Assembly: GCA_964501315.1 (NCBI GenBank) | Contig: CAZCSO010000007.1 | Location: forward strand, 17,762 to 81,761 | Reading direction: 5' to 3' | Length of the DNA stretch: 64,000 nucleotides | Source: UBA5603 sp964501315 | GTDB taxonomy: Bacteria > Bacillota_I > Bacilli_A > Izemoplasmatales > Hujiaoplasmataceae | Shown here: in pieces, positions 27,104 through 35,588 of the stretch | Layout of the letters: every line of letters starts with the position of its first letter | Position numbering within the stretch: position 1 is the first letter of the stretch | Position numbers and translations under genes: made by a program | The notes under the pieces: model-generated | Database searches by the model: none | The model's input: only the letters and a program-made list of their open reading frames with translations | What the model was told of the DNA's origin: nothing

Positions 27104-27600
27104 AAACAATTATTTTGGCAGGCGGCTGTTTTTGGGGCGTAGAAGCCTATTTTTCACGCATAAAGGGCGTTCTTGATACAACGGTTGGTTATACCGATGG
27201 TGATTCTGAAAACCCAAGTTATCAAGAGGTTTGTCAATCATCGGGTCATGTTGAAGCAGTCAAGGTTGTCTTTGATGAAAAGCAGTTGTCGGTACCATCC
27301 ATTTTGGACCATTTCTTTCGATTTGTCGATCCGACGGCGTTCAACCGACAAGGACATGATATCGGCGTTCAGTACCGTTCCGCTATTTTTTATACAGATG
27401 AAGACGATTGTTCAATTATCGAGCACTATCTAAGCGAACTTCAAAAAAAATACACAAAAAAAATCTATACTTATGTTAAGCAGGCAACGCCGTTTTATGA
27501 CGCTGAGACGTATCATCAAGATTACTTGTTTAAAAACCCGACGGGTTACTGCCATGTGGATTTATCCTTATTAAGAAAAAACGAATTAAAGGAGGAATAA
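27100..27600 (+). CDS. msrA: Peptide methionine-S-sulfoxide reductase MsrA
   Basis: MsrA repairs S-epimers of methionine sulfoxide in proteins. The 166-residue protein has the catalytic GGCFWGVEAYF motif with C10, then TTVGYTDG, YQEVCQSSGHVEAV and the C-terminal YHQDYLFKNPTGYCH. The last includes a possible resolving cysteine. It begins within the tcdA stop and is followed by psuG after 3 bases. No MsrB domain is fused. Confidence 0.95.
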   Translation: MKTIILAGGCFWGVEAYFSRIKGVLDTTVGYTDGDSENPSYQEVCQSSGHVEAVKVVFDEKQLSVPSILDHFFRFVDPTAFNRQGHDIGVQYRSAIFYTDEDDCSIIEHYLSELQKKYTKKIYTYVKQATPFYDAETYHQDYLFKNPTGYCHVDLSLLRKNELKEE

Positions 27601-27603
27601 ACG

Positions 27604-28515
27604 ATGTTGATTAAAATTAATCCCGAAATTGAACAAGCGCTTCAAAAGAAGTTACCGGTTGTTGCCTTGGAGTCAACCATCATTTCTCACGGAATGCCCT
27701 ATCCACAAAACGTTGAAATGGCGATGGAATGCGAACGCATAATTCGCAGTGAAGGCGCTATTCCCGCCACCATTGCGGTTATTAATGGAATTTTAACGAT
27801 TGGACTCACTAAAGCTGAAATTGAAATATTGGCCAAGGAAGGACACTCGGTCCATAAAACGTCCCGTCGTGACTTGCCTTACGTGGTTCAGACAAAACGG
27901 AATGGTGCACTTACCGTCTCAGGAACGATGATTGCGGCGTCGTTGGCAGGCATTCGCTTTTTTGCTACGGGAGGCATCGGCGGCGTTCATCGCGGCGCTG
28001 AGGTTACTATGGATATTTCCGCTGATTTAGAAGAACTTGCGATGACCGACGTCATGGTCGTTTGCGCTGGGGCTAAAGCCATTCTTGATTTAGAAAAAAC
28101 ATTGGAGTACCTGGAAACCAAAGGTGTCCCTGTATTAGGATATCAAACGAAAAAACTACCCGCTTTTTACACACGCGAATCGGATTACAATGTTGATTTT
28201 CAAATGGATACTCCCGGTGAAATCGCAGAGTTTTATTCAGTGAAACATCAATTGGGATTAAAAGGCGGCGTATTAGTATGCAATCCTATCCCAGAATCGC
28301 ACTCAATTGAAAAGGCTTGGATGGATAAGGTCATCAATGAAGCTTTAGACGACATGATTAAATTAGGTATTAAAGGAAAAGATACAACACCGTATCTTTT
28401 GGGACGAATTGTTGAAAAAACAAAAGGTGTAAGTTTGGAAGCCAACATTGCTTTGGTTTACAATAATTGTCGATTGGCAGCACAAATAGCGCTAGCGTAT
28501 GCTCAAAGGAGTTAA
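27604..28515 (+). CDS. psuG: Pseudouridine-5'-phosphate glycosidase
   Basis: PsuG cleaves pseudouridine 5'-phosphate to uracil and ribose 5-phosphate, a manganese-dependent step in pseudouridine breakdown. The 303-residue protein matches the family from VVALESTIISHGMPYPQN through the central ATGGIGGVHRGAE motif to KGVSLEANIALVYNN. It starts at ATG 27604 after AAGGAGGAATAA. The partner kinase PsuK is not adjacent, nor is a transporter. It sits in a run of tightly packed genes (msrA-psuG-comEB) with 3-base gaps. Confidence 0.93.
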   Translation: MLIKINPEIEQALQKKLPVVALESTIISHGMPYPQNVEMAMECERIIRSEGAIPATIAVINGILTIGLTKAEIEILAKEGHSVHKTSRRDLPYVVQTKRNGALTVSGTMIAASLAGIRFFATGGIGGVHRGAEVTMDISADLEELAMTDVMVVCAGAKAILDLEKTLEYLETKGVPVLGYQTKKLPAFYTRESDYNVDFQMDTPGEIAEFYSVKHQLGLKGGVLVCNPIPESHSIEKAWMDKVINEALDDMIKLGIKGKDTTPYLLGRIVEKTKGVSLEANIALVYNNCRLAAQIALAYAQRS

Positions 28516-28518
28516 CGA

Positions 28519-28995
28519 ATGAAACGAACCAATTATATTAGCTGGGATACGTATTTTATGGGGGTTGCCTACTTGTCATCTTTGCGTTCTAAAGACGATT
28601 CAAGTCAGGTCGGCGCCTGCATCGTTAACACAAAAAACCGCATCGTCGGTATTGGATACAATGGAATGCCCATCGGATGCGAAGATGATCAGTTTCCATG
28701 GGAACGTGAAGGCGACTTTCTTGATACGAAGTATCCTTACGTTGTTCATGCCGAACCCAATGCGATTTTAAACGCCACGGTTCCGTTGGATCATTCCAAA
28801 ATATACGTGACGTTATTTCCGTGTAATGAATGCGTCAAATTGATCATTCAATCCGGAATCAAGGAGATCATTTATCTATCCGATAAGTACGATGGAACGC
28901 CATCGGATGTCGCAGCGAAACGCATGTTAGTTGCGGCGAAAATCAACTATCGAAAACTAGAGGACTTTAACTTGGATGTGATTATTCATGAATGA
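28519..28995 (+). CDS. comEB: dCMP deaminase (ComEB family)
   Basis: The enzyme deaminates dCMP to dUMP, feeding dTMP synthesis. The 158-residue protein has the zinc site HAEPNAILNA with catalytic Glu, and PCNECVKLIIQSGI with the two zinc cysteines. ISWDTYFMGVAYLSSLRSKD and GACIVN lie near the start. ATG 28519 follows AAAGGAG. Its end overlaps the next gene by 8 bases. The gene is of the deoxycytidylate-deaminase type rather than a cytidine deaminase. Confidence 0.93.
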   Translation: MKRTNYISWDTYFMGVAYLSSLRSKDDSSQVGACIVNTKNRIVGIGYNGMPIGCEDDQFPWEREGDFLDTKYPYVVHAEPNAILNATVPLDHSKIYVTLFPCNECVKLIIQSGIKEIIYLSDKYDGTPSDVAAKRMLVAAKINYRKLEDFNLDVIIHE

Positions 28996-30040
28996 GTTAA
29001 CCGAAAAAGCATGGCCGGTTGTTAAGTTGCTTGTCATTCCCTATTTGGCTTTGTTATTTTTACTCATCTACCCGATTCAATATTACATTGACGCTCCTGG
29101 AGGACTGACAGAAGTCAGTTCTTTGATTGAAGTTGATTATCAGGATGATAAAGTCATCGAAGGAACGATATCAACCACCTATATCATCGCTTTGAACCGA
29201 CCGAGTTTTTTTCAATTTATCGTCGGATATTTCAGCCCGTATACAACCATCGCTGCCCTAACGGGAAGTTACGCAGATTATTCGAACGACGAAATACAAC
29301 AAATCAGTTATTGGGATAAGTATACCTCGGTCGACGCCTCGTTGATTGTTGCGTTCGAGGCTGCTCAAGCCATTGACAGCAACATCGTCATCGATTATGT
29401 TGAAAAGACACTCGTGTTTGGCAAAACGCCTTATTTATCTCATTATGATGAGATTGCCTTTGGCGATGAATTTGTGAGTGTCGTGGGTGATAACGGGGTA
29501 GTTACCGATATCAGTTTGATTGGCGATAACACCACGCTTTCATCGACTTATCTATTTAATTTTCAAACACCTGAAGGCGATCCTTACGCCTTGGAATTGA
29601 CGAAAGACGCTACGACTGGTAAGTTTGGTATTACCTTCAAAACCTCTTATTGGGTGAACGAATCAACTACGTTCCCGACGTACGCCGTTCGATCATCCAA
29701 CATTGGTGGACCAAGTGGTGGATTGTTACAGACATTAGACATCTACAATCATCTCGTAGAAGAAGATATAACGCATGGTCAAAAAGTTGCAGGAACGGGT
29801 ACGATTTTATACGATGGGTCCGTCGGCTATATCGGTGGCGTTAAACAAAAAATAGCCACTGCGTACCTAAATAAAGTCGATGTCTTTTTTATTCCCAATT
29901 TGGACGATACGTATGTGTATGACAATTACCAAGAAGCTTTGCGAGCCTGTGAAGAACTATCAATCGACCCTCAAGGGTGGTTGGTTCCGGTAACGTCGTT
30001 TCAGGATGCCGTTGATTATTTGAATGGGTTGGGTGATTAG
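28988..30040 (+). CDS. Membrane-anchored Lon-like (S16) serine protease, YlbL/SepM type
   Basis: A 350-residue protein with an N-terminal membrane anchor (residues 11-30) and an extracytoplasmic body. Its C-terminal domain has the Lon catalytic dyad: S243 in IGGPSGGLLQTL and a lysine in YIGGVKQKIA (K286 or K288). The 43-residue interval to K286 is the same as the usual Lon Ser-Lys interval. YlbL-type proteins generally carry a PDZ domain between anchor and protease; here residues 110-225 lie in that place but are divergent. Substrates are unknown; relatives process peptides or membrane proteins. It overlaps comEB by 8 bases. Confidence 0.88.
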   Translation: MNELTEKAWPVVKLLVIPYLALLFLLIYPIQYYIDAPGGLTEVSSLIEVDYQDDKVIEGTISTTYIIALNRPSFFQFIVGYFSPYTTIAALTGSYADYSNDEIQQISYWDKYTSVDASLIVAFEAAQAIDSNIVIDYVEKTLVFGKTPYLSHYDEIAFGDEFVSVVGDNGVVTDISLIGDNTTLSSTYLFNFQTPEGDPYALELTKDATTGKFGITFKTSYWVNESTTFPTYAVRSSNIGGPSGGLLQTLDIYNHLVEEDITHGQKVAGTGTILYDGSVGYIGGVKQKIATAYLNKVDVFFIPNLDDTYVYDNYQEALRACEELSIDPQGWLVPVTSFQDAVDYLNGLGD

Positions 30041-30041
30041 T

Positions 30042-30410
30042 ATGCTATTATACAAACAAAACCTCCACCAACTGAAAGCTGATTATACAGTAAAAGCGAT
30101 TCTTGACGCGTTTGCTGGCGGGTTCTTCTATGCATTTTTAATCTTCGGCCCTCTTTATCTTATTGTCGCAGAATTAATGATGTTATTCATCTATCGATTG
30201 TATACCTGGGTCATTTTATTGATGGTATTGGTCGCGCTAAATGGGTTGGTAATTCACCGATTAGCGGAAAAAGCATTGGTACTAAAAAAACCGGAAACAA
30301 CGGTTCAATTTCGCCCATTAAGGGTTGTTCATCTTCTAATATGGGGACTGATCGTCGTCATTATTGGATGTGCTTTCTTGTTTTTCATCATCCCCGCTCT
30401 CTGGGTTTAA
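30042..30410 (+). CDS. Conserved hypothetical three-helix membrane protein
   Basis: I do not recognise this 122-residue protein. Three strong membrane segments are visible (residues about 22-48, 50-70 and 92-115), with a basic N-terminus and a charged loop between helices 2 and 3. ATG 30042 has GGGTGA a few bases upstream; an ATG at 30024 in the same frame lies within the preceding gene. It sits between the Lon-like protease and lspA, 12 bases before the latter, so it belongs to the envelope-protein operon. Confidence 0.75.
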   Translation: MLLYKQNLHQLKADYTVKAILDAFAGGFFYAFLIFGPLYLIVAELMMLFIYRLYTWVILLMVLVALNGLVIHRLAEKALVLKKPETTVQFRPLRVVHLLIWGLIVVIIGCAFLFFIIPALWV

Positions 30411-30422
30411 GGAGTTTGATTC

Positions 30423-30923
30423 ATGATTATTTATATCCTGATTACCATTTTATTAGTCGTTATTGACCAACTGACCAAAGCTTGGACAATGTCCTATTTT
30501 GGATTTGAAGGCGACACCGTTGCCATCATTCAAGATTTTTTCCATTTTACGTACGTTCGCAATCCAGGTGCAGTTTTTGGAATGGGTGGCGACAGTGGGT
30601 ACGGTTATCTCTTTTTCATCGGTTTTGGTGTTATCGGTTTGGCAATTTTTACCGTTTTGTTTGCAAAAAACAATTGGAAAGACAAACGCCGAGTTTGGTA
30701 TAACATTAGTCTGATGTTGCTGATAGCCGGCACGTTAGGTAATTTTATCGATCGTATTTTTCAAATTGACCACAAAGTCGTGGATTTCATTGATTTTCGT
30801 GGGATTTGGGATTATGTATTTAACATTGCGGATATGTGCTTGACAGTTGGGATCAGTTTGTTTATGTTTGATCAATTCATTCTTGATCCAAAACGGGTGA
30901 AGACCAATGAATCCAACCAATGA
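30423..30923 (+). CDS. lspA: Lipoprotein signal peptidase (signal peptidase II)
   Basis: LspA cleaves the signal peptide of prolipoproteins after lipidation of the lipobox cysteine, such as those at 14.3 and 35.1 kb. The 166-residue protein has four membrane helices, the IDQLTKAW motif, VRNPGAVFGM, and the catalytic aspartates in GNFIDRI and FNIADMCLTVG. ATG 30423 follows AAGGAG. It overlaps rluD by 17 bases, the classical lspA-rluD pair. Confidence 0.95.
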   Translation: MIIYILITILLVVIDQLTKAWTMSYFGFEGDTVAIIQDFFHFTYVRNPGAVFGMGGDSGYGYLFFIGFGVIGLAIFTVLFAKNNWKDKRRVWYNISLMLLIAGTLGNFIDRIFQIDHKVVDFIDFRGIWDYVFNIADMCLTVGISLFMFDQFILDPKRVKTNESNQ

Positions 30924-31827
30924 GTTTGCAATCGAATACGTTGTTACCGAAGTCGATACCCTTCAGCGAATCGATAAATTTGTCACCGTCAATTTTCCAC
31001 AGTATTCACGAACGTTGATTCAACGGCTCATTAAAGACGAACTCCTATTGGTCGATAACAAACCCATAAAACCAAGTTATCAAGTTCGAGTGGGCGATTG
31101 GATCCAAATTATTGAAATTCCTTTTGCCGAAATGGATCTGTCAGCCGAATCGATGGATTTGGATATCGTCTATGAAGACGACGATGTTTTGGTCGTCAAC
31201 AAGCCATCCGGCATGGTCGTTCATCCTGCACCAGGACATTATCATCACACCTTGGTGAATGGGTTGCTTTATCACATTGAACAGCTTTCAACGGGATCGC
31301 ACCCTCTCAGGCCGGGCATTGTTCATCGTATTGATAAAGATACCAGCGGACTGTTGATGGTTGCAAAAAACGATGAATCGCACCGAATTCTCGCTGAAGA
31401 GTTAAAACAAAAAGAGACCACGCGCTGCTATTATGCGATTGTTGAAGGTGTGATTGCCAACGCTTCAGGTAAGATTGATGCTCCCATTGGAAGAGATCCC
31501 AAAGATCGTAAAAAAATGGCCGTTGTTGATTCTGGAAAATCAGCAGTGACCCATTTCACGGTGATTGAGCGCTTAAAAAATGCAACGCTGGTTCGTTGCG
31601 TTCTAGAAACGGGTCGTACCCATCAAATTCGGGTTCATATGGCGTTTATTCATCATCCGGTGCTCAATGATCCAGTTTATTCCAAACACGTTGAATCGGT
31701 TGAATTTGGTCAATATCTTCATGCTGCGACCTTAGGATTTACGCACCCGAAGACAAACCAATACTTGGAATTTGAAGCGCCCTTACCCAACGAGTTTCAG
31801 CAAAAAATCAAAGAACTACGCTACTAA
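30907..31827 (+). CDS. rluD: Ribosomal large-subunit pseudouridine synthase RluD family
   Basis: A 306-residue pseudouridine synthase with an N-terminal S4 RNA-binding domain (RIDKFVTVNFPQYSRTLIQRLI) and the catalytic HRIDKDTSGLLMVAKN motif containing the active Asp. ETGRTHQIRVHMAFIHHPV completes the family signature. RluD-type enzymes modify helix 69 of 23S rRNA, but RluC/RluA-type specificity cannot be excluded from sequence alone. ATG 30907 lies inside lspA. The stop codon overlaps the start of the terminator stem. Confidence 0.92.
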   Translation: MNPTNEFAIEYVVTEVDTLQRIDKFVTVNFPQYSRTLIQRLIKDELLLVDNKPIKPSYQVRVGDWIQIIEIPFAEMDLSAESMDLDIVYEDDDVLVVNKPSGMVVHPAPGHYHHTLVNGLLYHIEQLSTGSHPLRPGIVHRIDKDTSGLLMVAKNDESHRILAEELKQKETTRCYYAIVEGVIANASGKIDAPIGRDPKDRKKMAVVDSGKSAVTHFTVIERLKNATLVRCVLETGRTHQIRVHMAFIHHPVLNDPVYSKHVESVEFGQYLHAATLGFTHPKTNQYLEFEAPLPNEFQQKIKELRY

Positions 31828-31847
31828 ACTGCTACGGCAGTTTTTTT
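31826..31847 (+). terminator. Terminator of the lspA-rluD operon
   Basis: AAACTGC (31826-31832) pairs with GCAGTTT (31837-31843) around a TACG tetraloop (UNCG type), then Ts. The rluD TAA overlaps the stem by two bases. Confidence 0.85.
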
Positions 31848-31855
31848 ATATTCGC

Positions 31856-31884
31856 TTGCATTTCGAAAATGAGGAGAGTATACT
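31856..31884 (+). promoter_or_regulatory. Promoter of the TetR-ABC exporter operon
   Basis: TTGCAT (31856-31861), a 17-base spacer and TATACT (31879-31884). Transcription should start near 31891, inside the palindromic operator. Confidence 0.8.
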
Positions 31885-31888
31885 ATAA

Positions 31889-31904
31889 GTGACCATGTGG
31901 TCAC
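31889..31904 (+). promoter_or_regulatory. TetR-type operator at the transcription start
   Basis: GTGACCA-TG-TGGTCAC is a perfect 16-bp palindrome beginning 4 bases after the -10 box. This is where an autorepressing TetR protein would bind. The adjacent gene encodes such a protein. Confidence 0.75.
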
Positions 31905-31920
31905 GATAGGAAGTGATAGT

Positions 31921-32520
31921 TTGATTGACACGACAAAATTGCAGATTTTTAAGGCGGCGTTGATTGAATTTGGATCGAAGGGATACGAACTAGCTTCTAC
32001 CAATCGTATTGCTCAAGACGCATCGGTATCGAAAGGGATCATATTTAAGCATTACAAAACGAAAGCGAATCTGTTTTTTGAGGTTTTTCAAACGAGTTTG
32101 TCCGAATTTCTGAATGCCTACCAAGCCTTGGATTTCAGTCATATTGCGGATCCGATTGAAAAGATTGTTGCGTATGTTCACTGGAAGGGCGTCTATTTTG
32201 CAAATCAATCGTATGCAGGAGCGGTATTAATGGAGGGTTTTTCCAGTCCACCCGCTGAATTAATTGATAAAATGACGAAACTGATGGGTGAAACTCGAGC
32301 ATTATCGTTGGACTCGTTGTTTCAATCATTGGACCGCAGTCGACTTCGATCCGATATAACCGAAGAAGTCTTTATGAAGACACTCCAAATTGCGGTTGCA
32401 GGTATGCAAGCCGTCTACATCCACAAAGGAATCACCCAAGCTCAACTGGAGTCCATTAAAGAAGAAAATATAACATTTTTGACAATCATTATTAGAGGGA
32501 TGGAAAAAGACCATGAATGA
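31921..32520 (+). CDS. TetR/AcrR family transcriptional regulator
   Basis: A 199-residue regulator with an N-terminal TetR helix-turn-helix (KLQIFKAALIEFGSKGYELAS-NRIA-DASVSKGIIFKHYKTKANLF) and a divergent ligand-binding C-terminal domain. The start is most likely TTG 31921, with AGGAAG six bases before it. An upstream in-frame GTG at 31897 falls inside the operator and transcription start, so it is rejected. It overlaps the ABC ATPase gene by 8 bases and probably represses the whole exporter operon and itself. The inducer is unknown. Confidence 0.9.
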   Translation: MIDTTKLQIFKAALIEFGSKGYELASTNRIAQDASVSKGIIFKHYKTKANLFFEVFQTSLSEFLNAYQALDFSHIADPIEKIVAYVHWKGVYFANQSYAGAVLMEGFSSPPAELIDKMTKLMGETRALSLDSLFQSLDRSRLRSDITEEVFMKTLQIAVAGMQAVYIHKGITQAQLESIKEENITFLTIIIRGMEKDHE

Positions 32521-33379
32521 CTATGTATTTGAAGTTAAAGATTTATCGTTTCGTTATCAAAATCATGCAGATTTAACCATTAAATCCATTTCGTTCGCCG
32601 TAAAAAAAGGAACCATTTTTGGATTGTTGGGACCTTCGGGAGCTGGGAAATCGACGACGCAAAAGATTCTGACTAAACTACTAACCGGATACACCGGTTC
32701 GATTCTGTTTCAAGGAAAGGATTTATCAAGTTATTCCAAGTCTTTTTATGAGAACATTGGTGTTGGATTTGAATTTCCGGTCCATTTCAATAAACTGACA
32801 GCGATGGAAAATTTGAAATATTTTGCGGGATTGTATCAAAAAAACATTGATTACGAAGCACTCTTAAAAAAAGTGGGGCTTTACGAAGCGAAGGATCAAC
32901 CGGTGGGTGAGTATTCGAAAGGGATGAAAATACGGCTCAATTTTGTTAGAGCTTTGTTAAATGACCCTGATATCCTCTTTTTAGATGAGCCAACCAATGG
33001 ATTAGATCCGAAAAACGCTAAAATTATTAAAGAAATCATTCTTGATTTAAGAAAACAAGGAAAAACAATTTTCATCACCACCCACTTAATGGGAGATGTT
33101 GAACAACTTTGCGATGAGGTCGTTTTTATCACCAAAGGAAAAATTAGTCCTATATCGACCCCTCGTGATTTAAAACTCAAATACGGAAAGAAAGAAGTCA
33201 CCGTTGAGACCGTGAACGGTTCTGAACACACACGATCCGTTTATCCATTAGATAAAATCGGCGAAAATGAAGCGTTCTTATCCTTATTGAAAAATGAAAC
33301 CATCGAAACCATCCATAGTGGAGAAACCTCAATGGAGGAAATCTTCATTATTGTTACAGGAGAAGAGAAATATGAGTAA
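32513..33379 (+). CDS. ABC transporter ATP-binding protein
   Basis: A 288-residue exporter-type ATPase with Walker A GPSGAGKST (about residue 40), Q-loop, and a non-standard signature EYSKGMKIRL. Walker B is DILFLDEPTNGLDP and the switch region is TTHLMGDVE. The C-terminal 70 residues form the extra domain typical of drug and antibiotic exporters (DrrA/CcmA group). It powers the two permeases that follow and overlaps both the tetR and first permease genes by 8 bases each, so the operon is tightly coupled. The likely role is export of a toxic compound or lipid. Confidence 0.92.
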   Translation: MNDYVFEVKDLSFRYQNHADLTIKSISFAVKKGTIFGLLGPSGAGKSTTQKILTKLLTGYTGSILFQGKDLSSYSKSFYENIGVGFEFPVHFNKLTAMENLKYFAGLYQKNIDYEALLKKVGLYEAKDQPVGEYSKGMKIRLNFVRALLNDPDILFLDEPTNGLDPKNAKIIKEIILDLRKQGKTIFITTHLMGDVEQLCDEVVFITKGKISPISTPRDLKLKYGKKEVTVETVNGSEHTRSVYPLDKIGENEAFLSLLKNETIETIHSGETSMEEIFIIVTGEEKYE

Positions 33380-34091
33380 TCTCTTTTATCTTGTGAAAGG
33401 TGAATTGTTTCGATTGGTGAAATATAAAACAATCTTTTTCGGAGTTTTGGCTTCGTTATTGTGGGTTGCGATTATTTCATTTCAATCAGCAGAAGAAGCA
33501 AAGCAAATCATCCCATTGTTGGTTATTACCGATTCCGGGATGATGTCAGTTATTCTAATGGGCGCTAATTTTTACTTTGAGAAACAAGAAAACACGATTC
33601 AATCATTATTGGTTTCACCGGTATCGTTAACTCAAGTACTGATAGCCAAAATAATCGCTGCGATGTCGATTGCGCTGATTTCACTCGTGATTGTTGGCGG
33701 CGCTGCCATGATTATTCATTCCGTATCGTTTCAAATCGTGAAGTTGTTATTGGCGATGGTGGTTGTTGTGACGAGTCACACAGCAATTGGATACATCGTT
33801 ATCTTCCGTAGTAAAGATTTTTTGACCATGCTCATTAAATTTGCGGGAATCATTTTATTGTTTTACGTGCCTGCGATATTGTTTCTTCTCAACATTTTGA
33901 CCGAGGAATGGGAATTATTAGCGTTTCTATCGCCGAGTTATGCAGGGGAATACCTGATTAGAAGTGCATTTGCAGAAACGAAAATTGGTTATCAAATGAT
34001 TGGGTTTATTTATTTGACAGCCTTAGGTATAGGATTGTATCAGTTTTATGTGTTTCAACAATTTAGAAAAGTATCCATTGAAGGAAAGTGA
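33372..34091 (+). CDS. ABC-2 type exporter permease, first subunit
   Basis: A 239-residue membrane protein with about six hydrophobic segments in the ABC-2 arrangement. A cytoplasmic start (LFYLVKGELFRLVKYKT) precedes helix 1, and a long stretch around residue 55-80 (GANFYFEKQENTIQSLLVSP) contains the coupling-helix E-x-x-x-TIQSLL-SP pattern of such permeases. ATG 33372 lies in the last codons of the ATPase gene; the longer upstream reading is a shadow of that gene. It pairs with the next permease to form a heteromeric exporter. Confidence 0.85.
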   Translation: MSNLFYLVKGELFRLVKYKTIFFGVLASLLWVAIISFQSAEEAKQIIPLLVITDSGMMSVILMGANFYFEKQENTIQSLLVSPVSLTQVLIAKIIAAMSIALISLVIVGGAAMIIHSVSFQIVKLLLAMVVVVTSHTAIGYIVIFRSKDFLTMLIKFAGIILLFYVPAILFLLNILTEEWELLAFLSPSYAGEYLIRSAFAETKIGYQMIGFIYLTALGIGLYQFYVFQQFRKVSIEGK

Positions 34092-34096
34092 TCCGT

Positions 34097-34897
34097 GTGA
34101 AAAAATATTTAAGTTTGATACGCTACGAACTAAAAACAATTGTTAAAGACGCATTTAACGTATTTATTTTGTTATACCCGGTCATGATGCTTTTTATTTG
34201 CGGTTATTTGATTCCTCAGATATTGAAAATTACATCGTCTCCCGATTCAAATGCACAAGCGATTACCTTACTTATTAGTTTTTTGTTGCTAATCGCAGTG
34301 GGCGGATACATGATGGGAATTATGCTCGGATTTATGCTTCTTGACAATCGTGATGAAAACACGCTCGTCAACATTGCCGTATCACCCATAACAATTTCAG
34401 GATACGCAACCTTTAAAATCATCTACACGTATGTTCTGGCTGTTGCCAGCAATATTCTTATGGTGGGTGGTGTGAAGTTGGTTGCTAGCGATGCCTATGC
34501 CATAACCTACATGGGAATGTCAATCAGTCTGTTTGAATCCATAAGTTATGGAGAAATCATCTGGTTTTCAGTCGTATCAGGGCTGATTGTCCCGTTCATC
34601 GCCCTAATTTTTGCTGCATTTGCCAAAAACAAGATTGAGGGTTTTGCCTTCGCAAAAATGGGTGGGTTTATCGTAATGATTCCGCTCCTAGTATTGTTAA
34701 ATTCGTTTCAGGATTACAAACAATATATATTGGGTTTGTTTCCGAGTTTCTGGCCCATGAAAGCATTACTAAATGAAGCCATAGGTGTTGTTGGCGATTG
34801 GGATTTAAGTTTTACATTGTACTTATTGATTGGTTCCGTATATCCGCTTATTTTAGGATTTTTTGCTTTAAAACTATTCATTAAAAAATTAAAATAA
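34097..34897 (+). CDS. ABC-2 type exporter permease, second subunit
   Basis: A 266-residue permease with about six membrane helices. It has an N-terminal elbow KKYLSLIRYELKTIVKDAFNVF and the DNRDENTLVNIAVSPIT coupling motif equivalent to that of the first subunit. I place the start at GTG 34097, about 11 bases after AAGGA. GTG 34088, overlapping the preceding stop as GTGA, is an alternative that would add three residues but lies too near the ribosome site. Part of the tetR-ABC operon. Confidence 0.85.
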   Translation: MKKYLSLIRYELKTIVKDAFNVFILLYPVMMLFICGYLIPQILKITSSPDSNAQAITLLISFLLLIAVGGYMMGIMLGFMLLDNRDENTLVNIAVSPITISGYATFKIIYTYVLAVASNILMVGGVKLVASDAYAITYMGMSISLFESISYGEIIWFSVVSGLIVPFIALIFAAFAKNKIEGFAFAKMGGFIVMIPLLVLLNSFQDYKQYILGLFPSFWPMKALLNEAIGVVGDWDLSFTLYLLIGSVYPLILGFFALKLFIKKLK

Positions 34898-34910
34898 AGG
34901 AGGAAATTGT

Positions 34911-35033
34911 ATGCCTTGGTGGGGATGGGTTTTGATTATTGTAGGAATCATTGGAGTAGGATTCTTGAAACTAAAGCTTTTTTCACAAATGAAAGGGAAA
35001 TCCAAAAAAACACATCACGAAGATGAGGATTAA
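34911..35033 (+). CDS. Small membrane protein of 40 residues at the end of the exporter operon
   Basis: A short ORF below normal calling length encodes MPWWGWVLIIVGIIGVGF... then a basic stretch (KLKLFSQMKGKSKK) and a His/acidic end THHEDED. It has one membrane helix (residues about 5-19) with the basic side likely cytoplasmic. The AAAGGAGG ribosome site 7 bases before ATG is among the best in the window, and the gene is 13 bases after the second permease. I know no family for it. Membership in the exporter operon suggests an accessory subunit; that is inference. Confidence 0.75.
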   Translation: MPWWGWVLIIVGIIGVGFLKLKLFSQMKGKSKKTHHEDED

Positions 35034-35116
35034 CGTTTCATCCTAGACAAAATTGACATTTATCGTTTTCAGAAGTATAATAATGACATGAAAAACGAAT
35101 GATGAAGGAGCACAAA

Positions 35117-35530
35117 ATGTTAAAAAAAGGATTTTTATGTTTAGGGATTGTTGGTTTGATGTTTTTAATGGTCGGCTGTATTAACGTTGATTCTATAAAA
35201 ACTGATTTTGAAACAGCAGGGTACTCGTATTCTGAAGATGCCAGCATTTGGATTTCTGGATTATTAACCGAATTAAATGAATCAGGAATTTCCGTAACGG
35301 TTCATGTATTCACGAGCGGATTGAAGACGGCGATTGTTCTTGAGTTTGATTCTTCTAAAAATTTAAAAGCGCAACTTGAGGAAAGTGAAACATTGCAAGG
35401 ATTGGTTGCCGACCTTGATGAAAAAGCGATTGTAAGAGGTAATTTTCTACTAATACCCATCGCATTGACAGATGCCAGCACCCAAGAGATGATCGACATA
35501 TTCAATGGCGATTACGAACTTGCAAAATAA
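35117..35530 (+). CDS. Small lipoprotein of unknown function
   Basis: A 137-residue protein with a lipoprotein signal: LKK, a hydrophobic helix, and LMVGC with lipidated C21. About 115 exposed residues follow, of mixed alpha/beta character, with no family that I recognise. It would be processed by the LspA encoded at 30.4 kb. ATG 35117 follows AAGGAG; upstream in-frame ATGs at 35099 and 35102 precede that site. It lies 84 bases after the exporter operon and ends in a strong terminator shared with convergent sodA. Confidence 0.8.
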   Translation: MLKKGFLCLGIVGLMFLMVGCINVDSIKTDFETAGYSYSEDASIWISGLLTELNESGISVTVHVFTSGLKTAIVLEFDSSKNLKAQLEESETLQGLVADLDEKAIVRGNFLLIPIALTDASTQEMIDIFNGDYELAK

Positions 35531-35544
35531 TTAATCTAAACAAC

Positions 35545-35579
35545 AAAAAAACTCAGTTCATCTCGAACTGAGTTTTTTA
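35545..35579. terminator. Bidirectional terminator between the lipoprotein and sodA
   Basis: AAACTCAGTTC (35549-35559) pairs with GAACTGAGTTT (35565-35575), flanked by A and T runs on both sides. Confidence 0.9.
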
Positions 35580-35588
35580 TAATATGTA

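Noticed and set aside
31897..31920. GTG start for the TetR gene
   Set aside because: It falls within the palindromic operator and about six bases from the predicted transcription start with no ribosome site; TTG 31921 has one.
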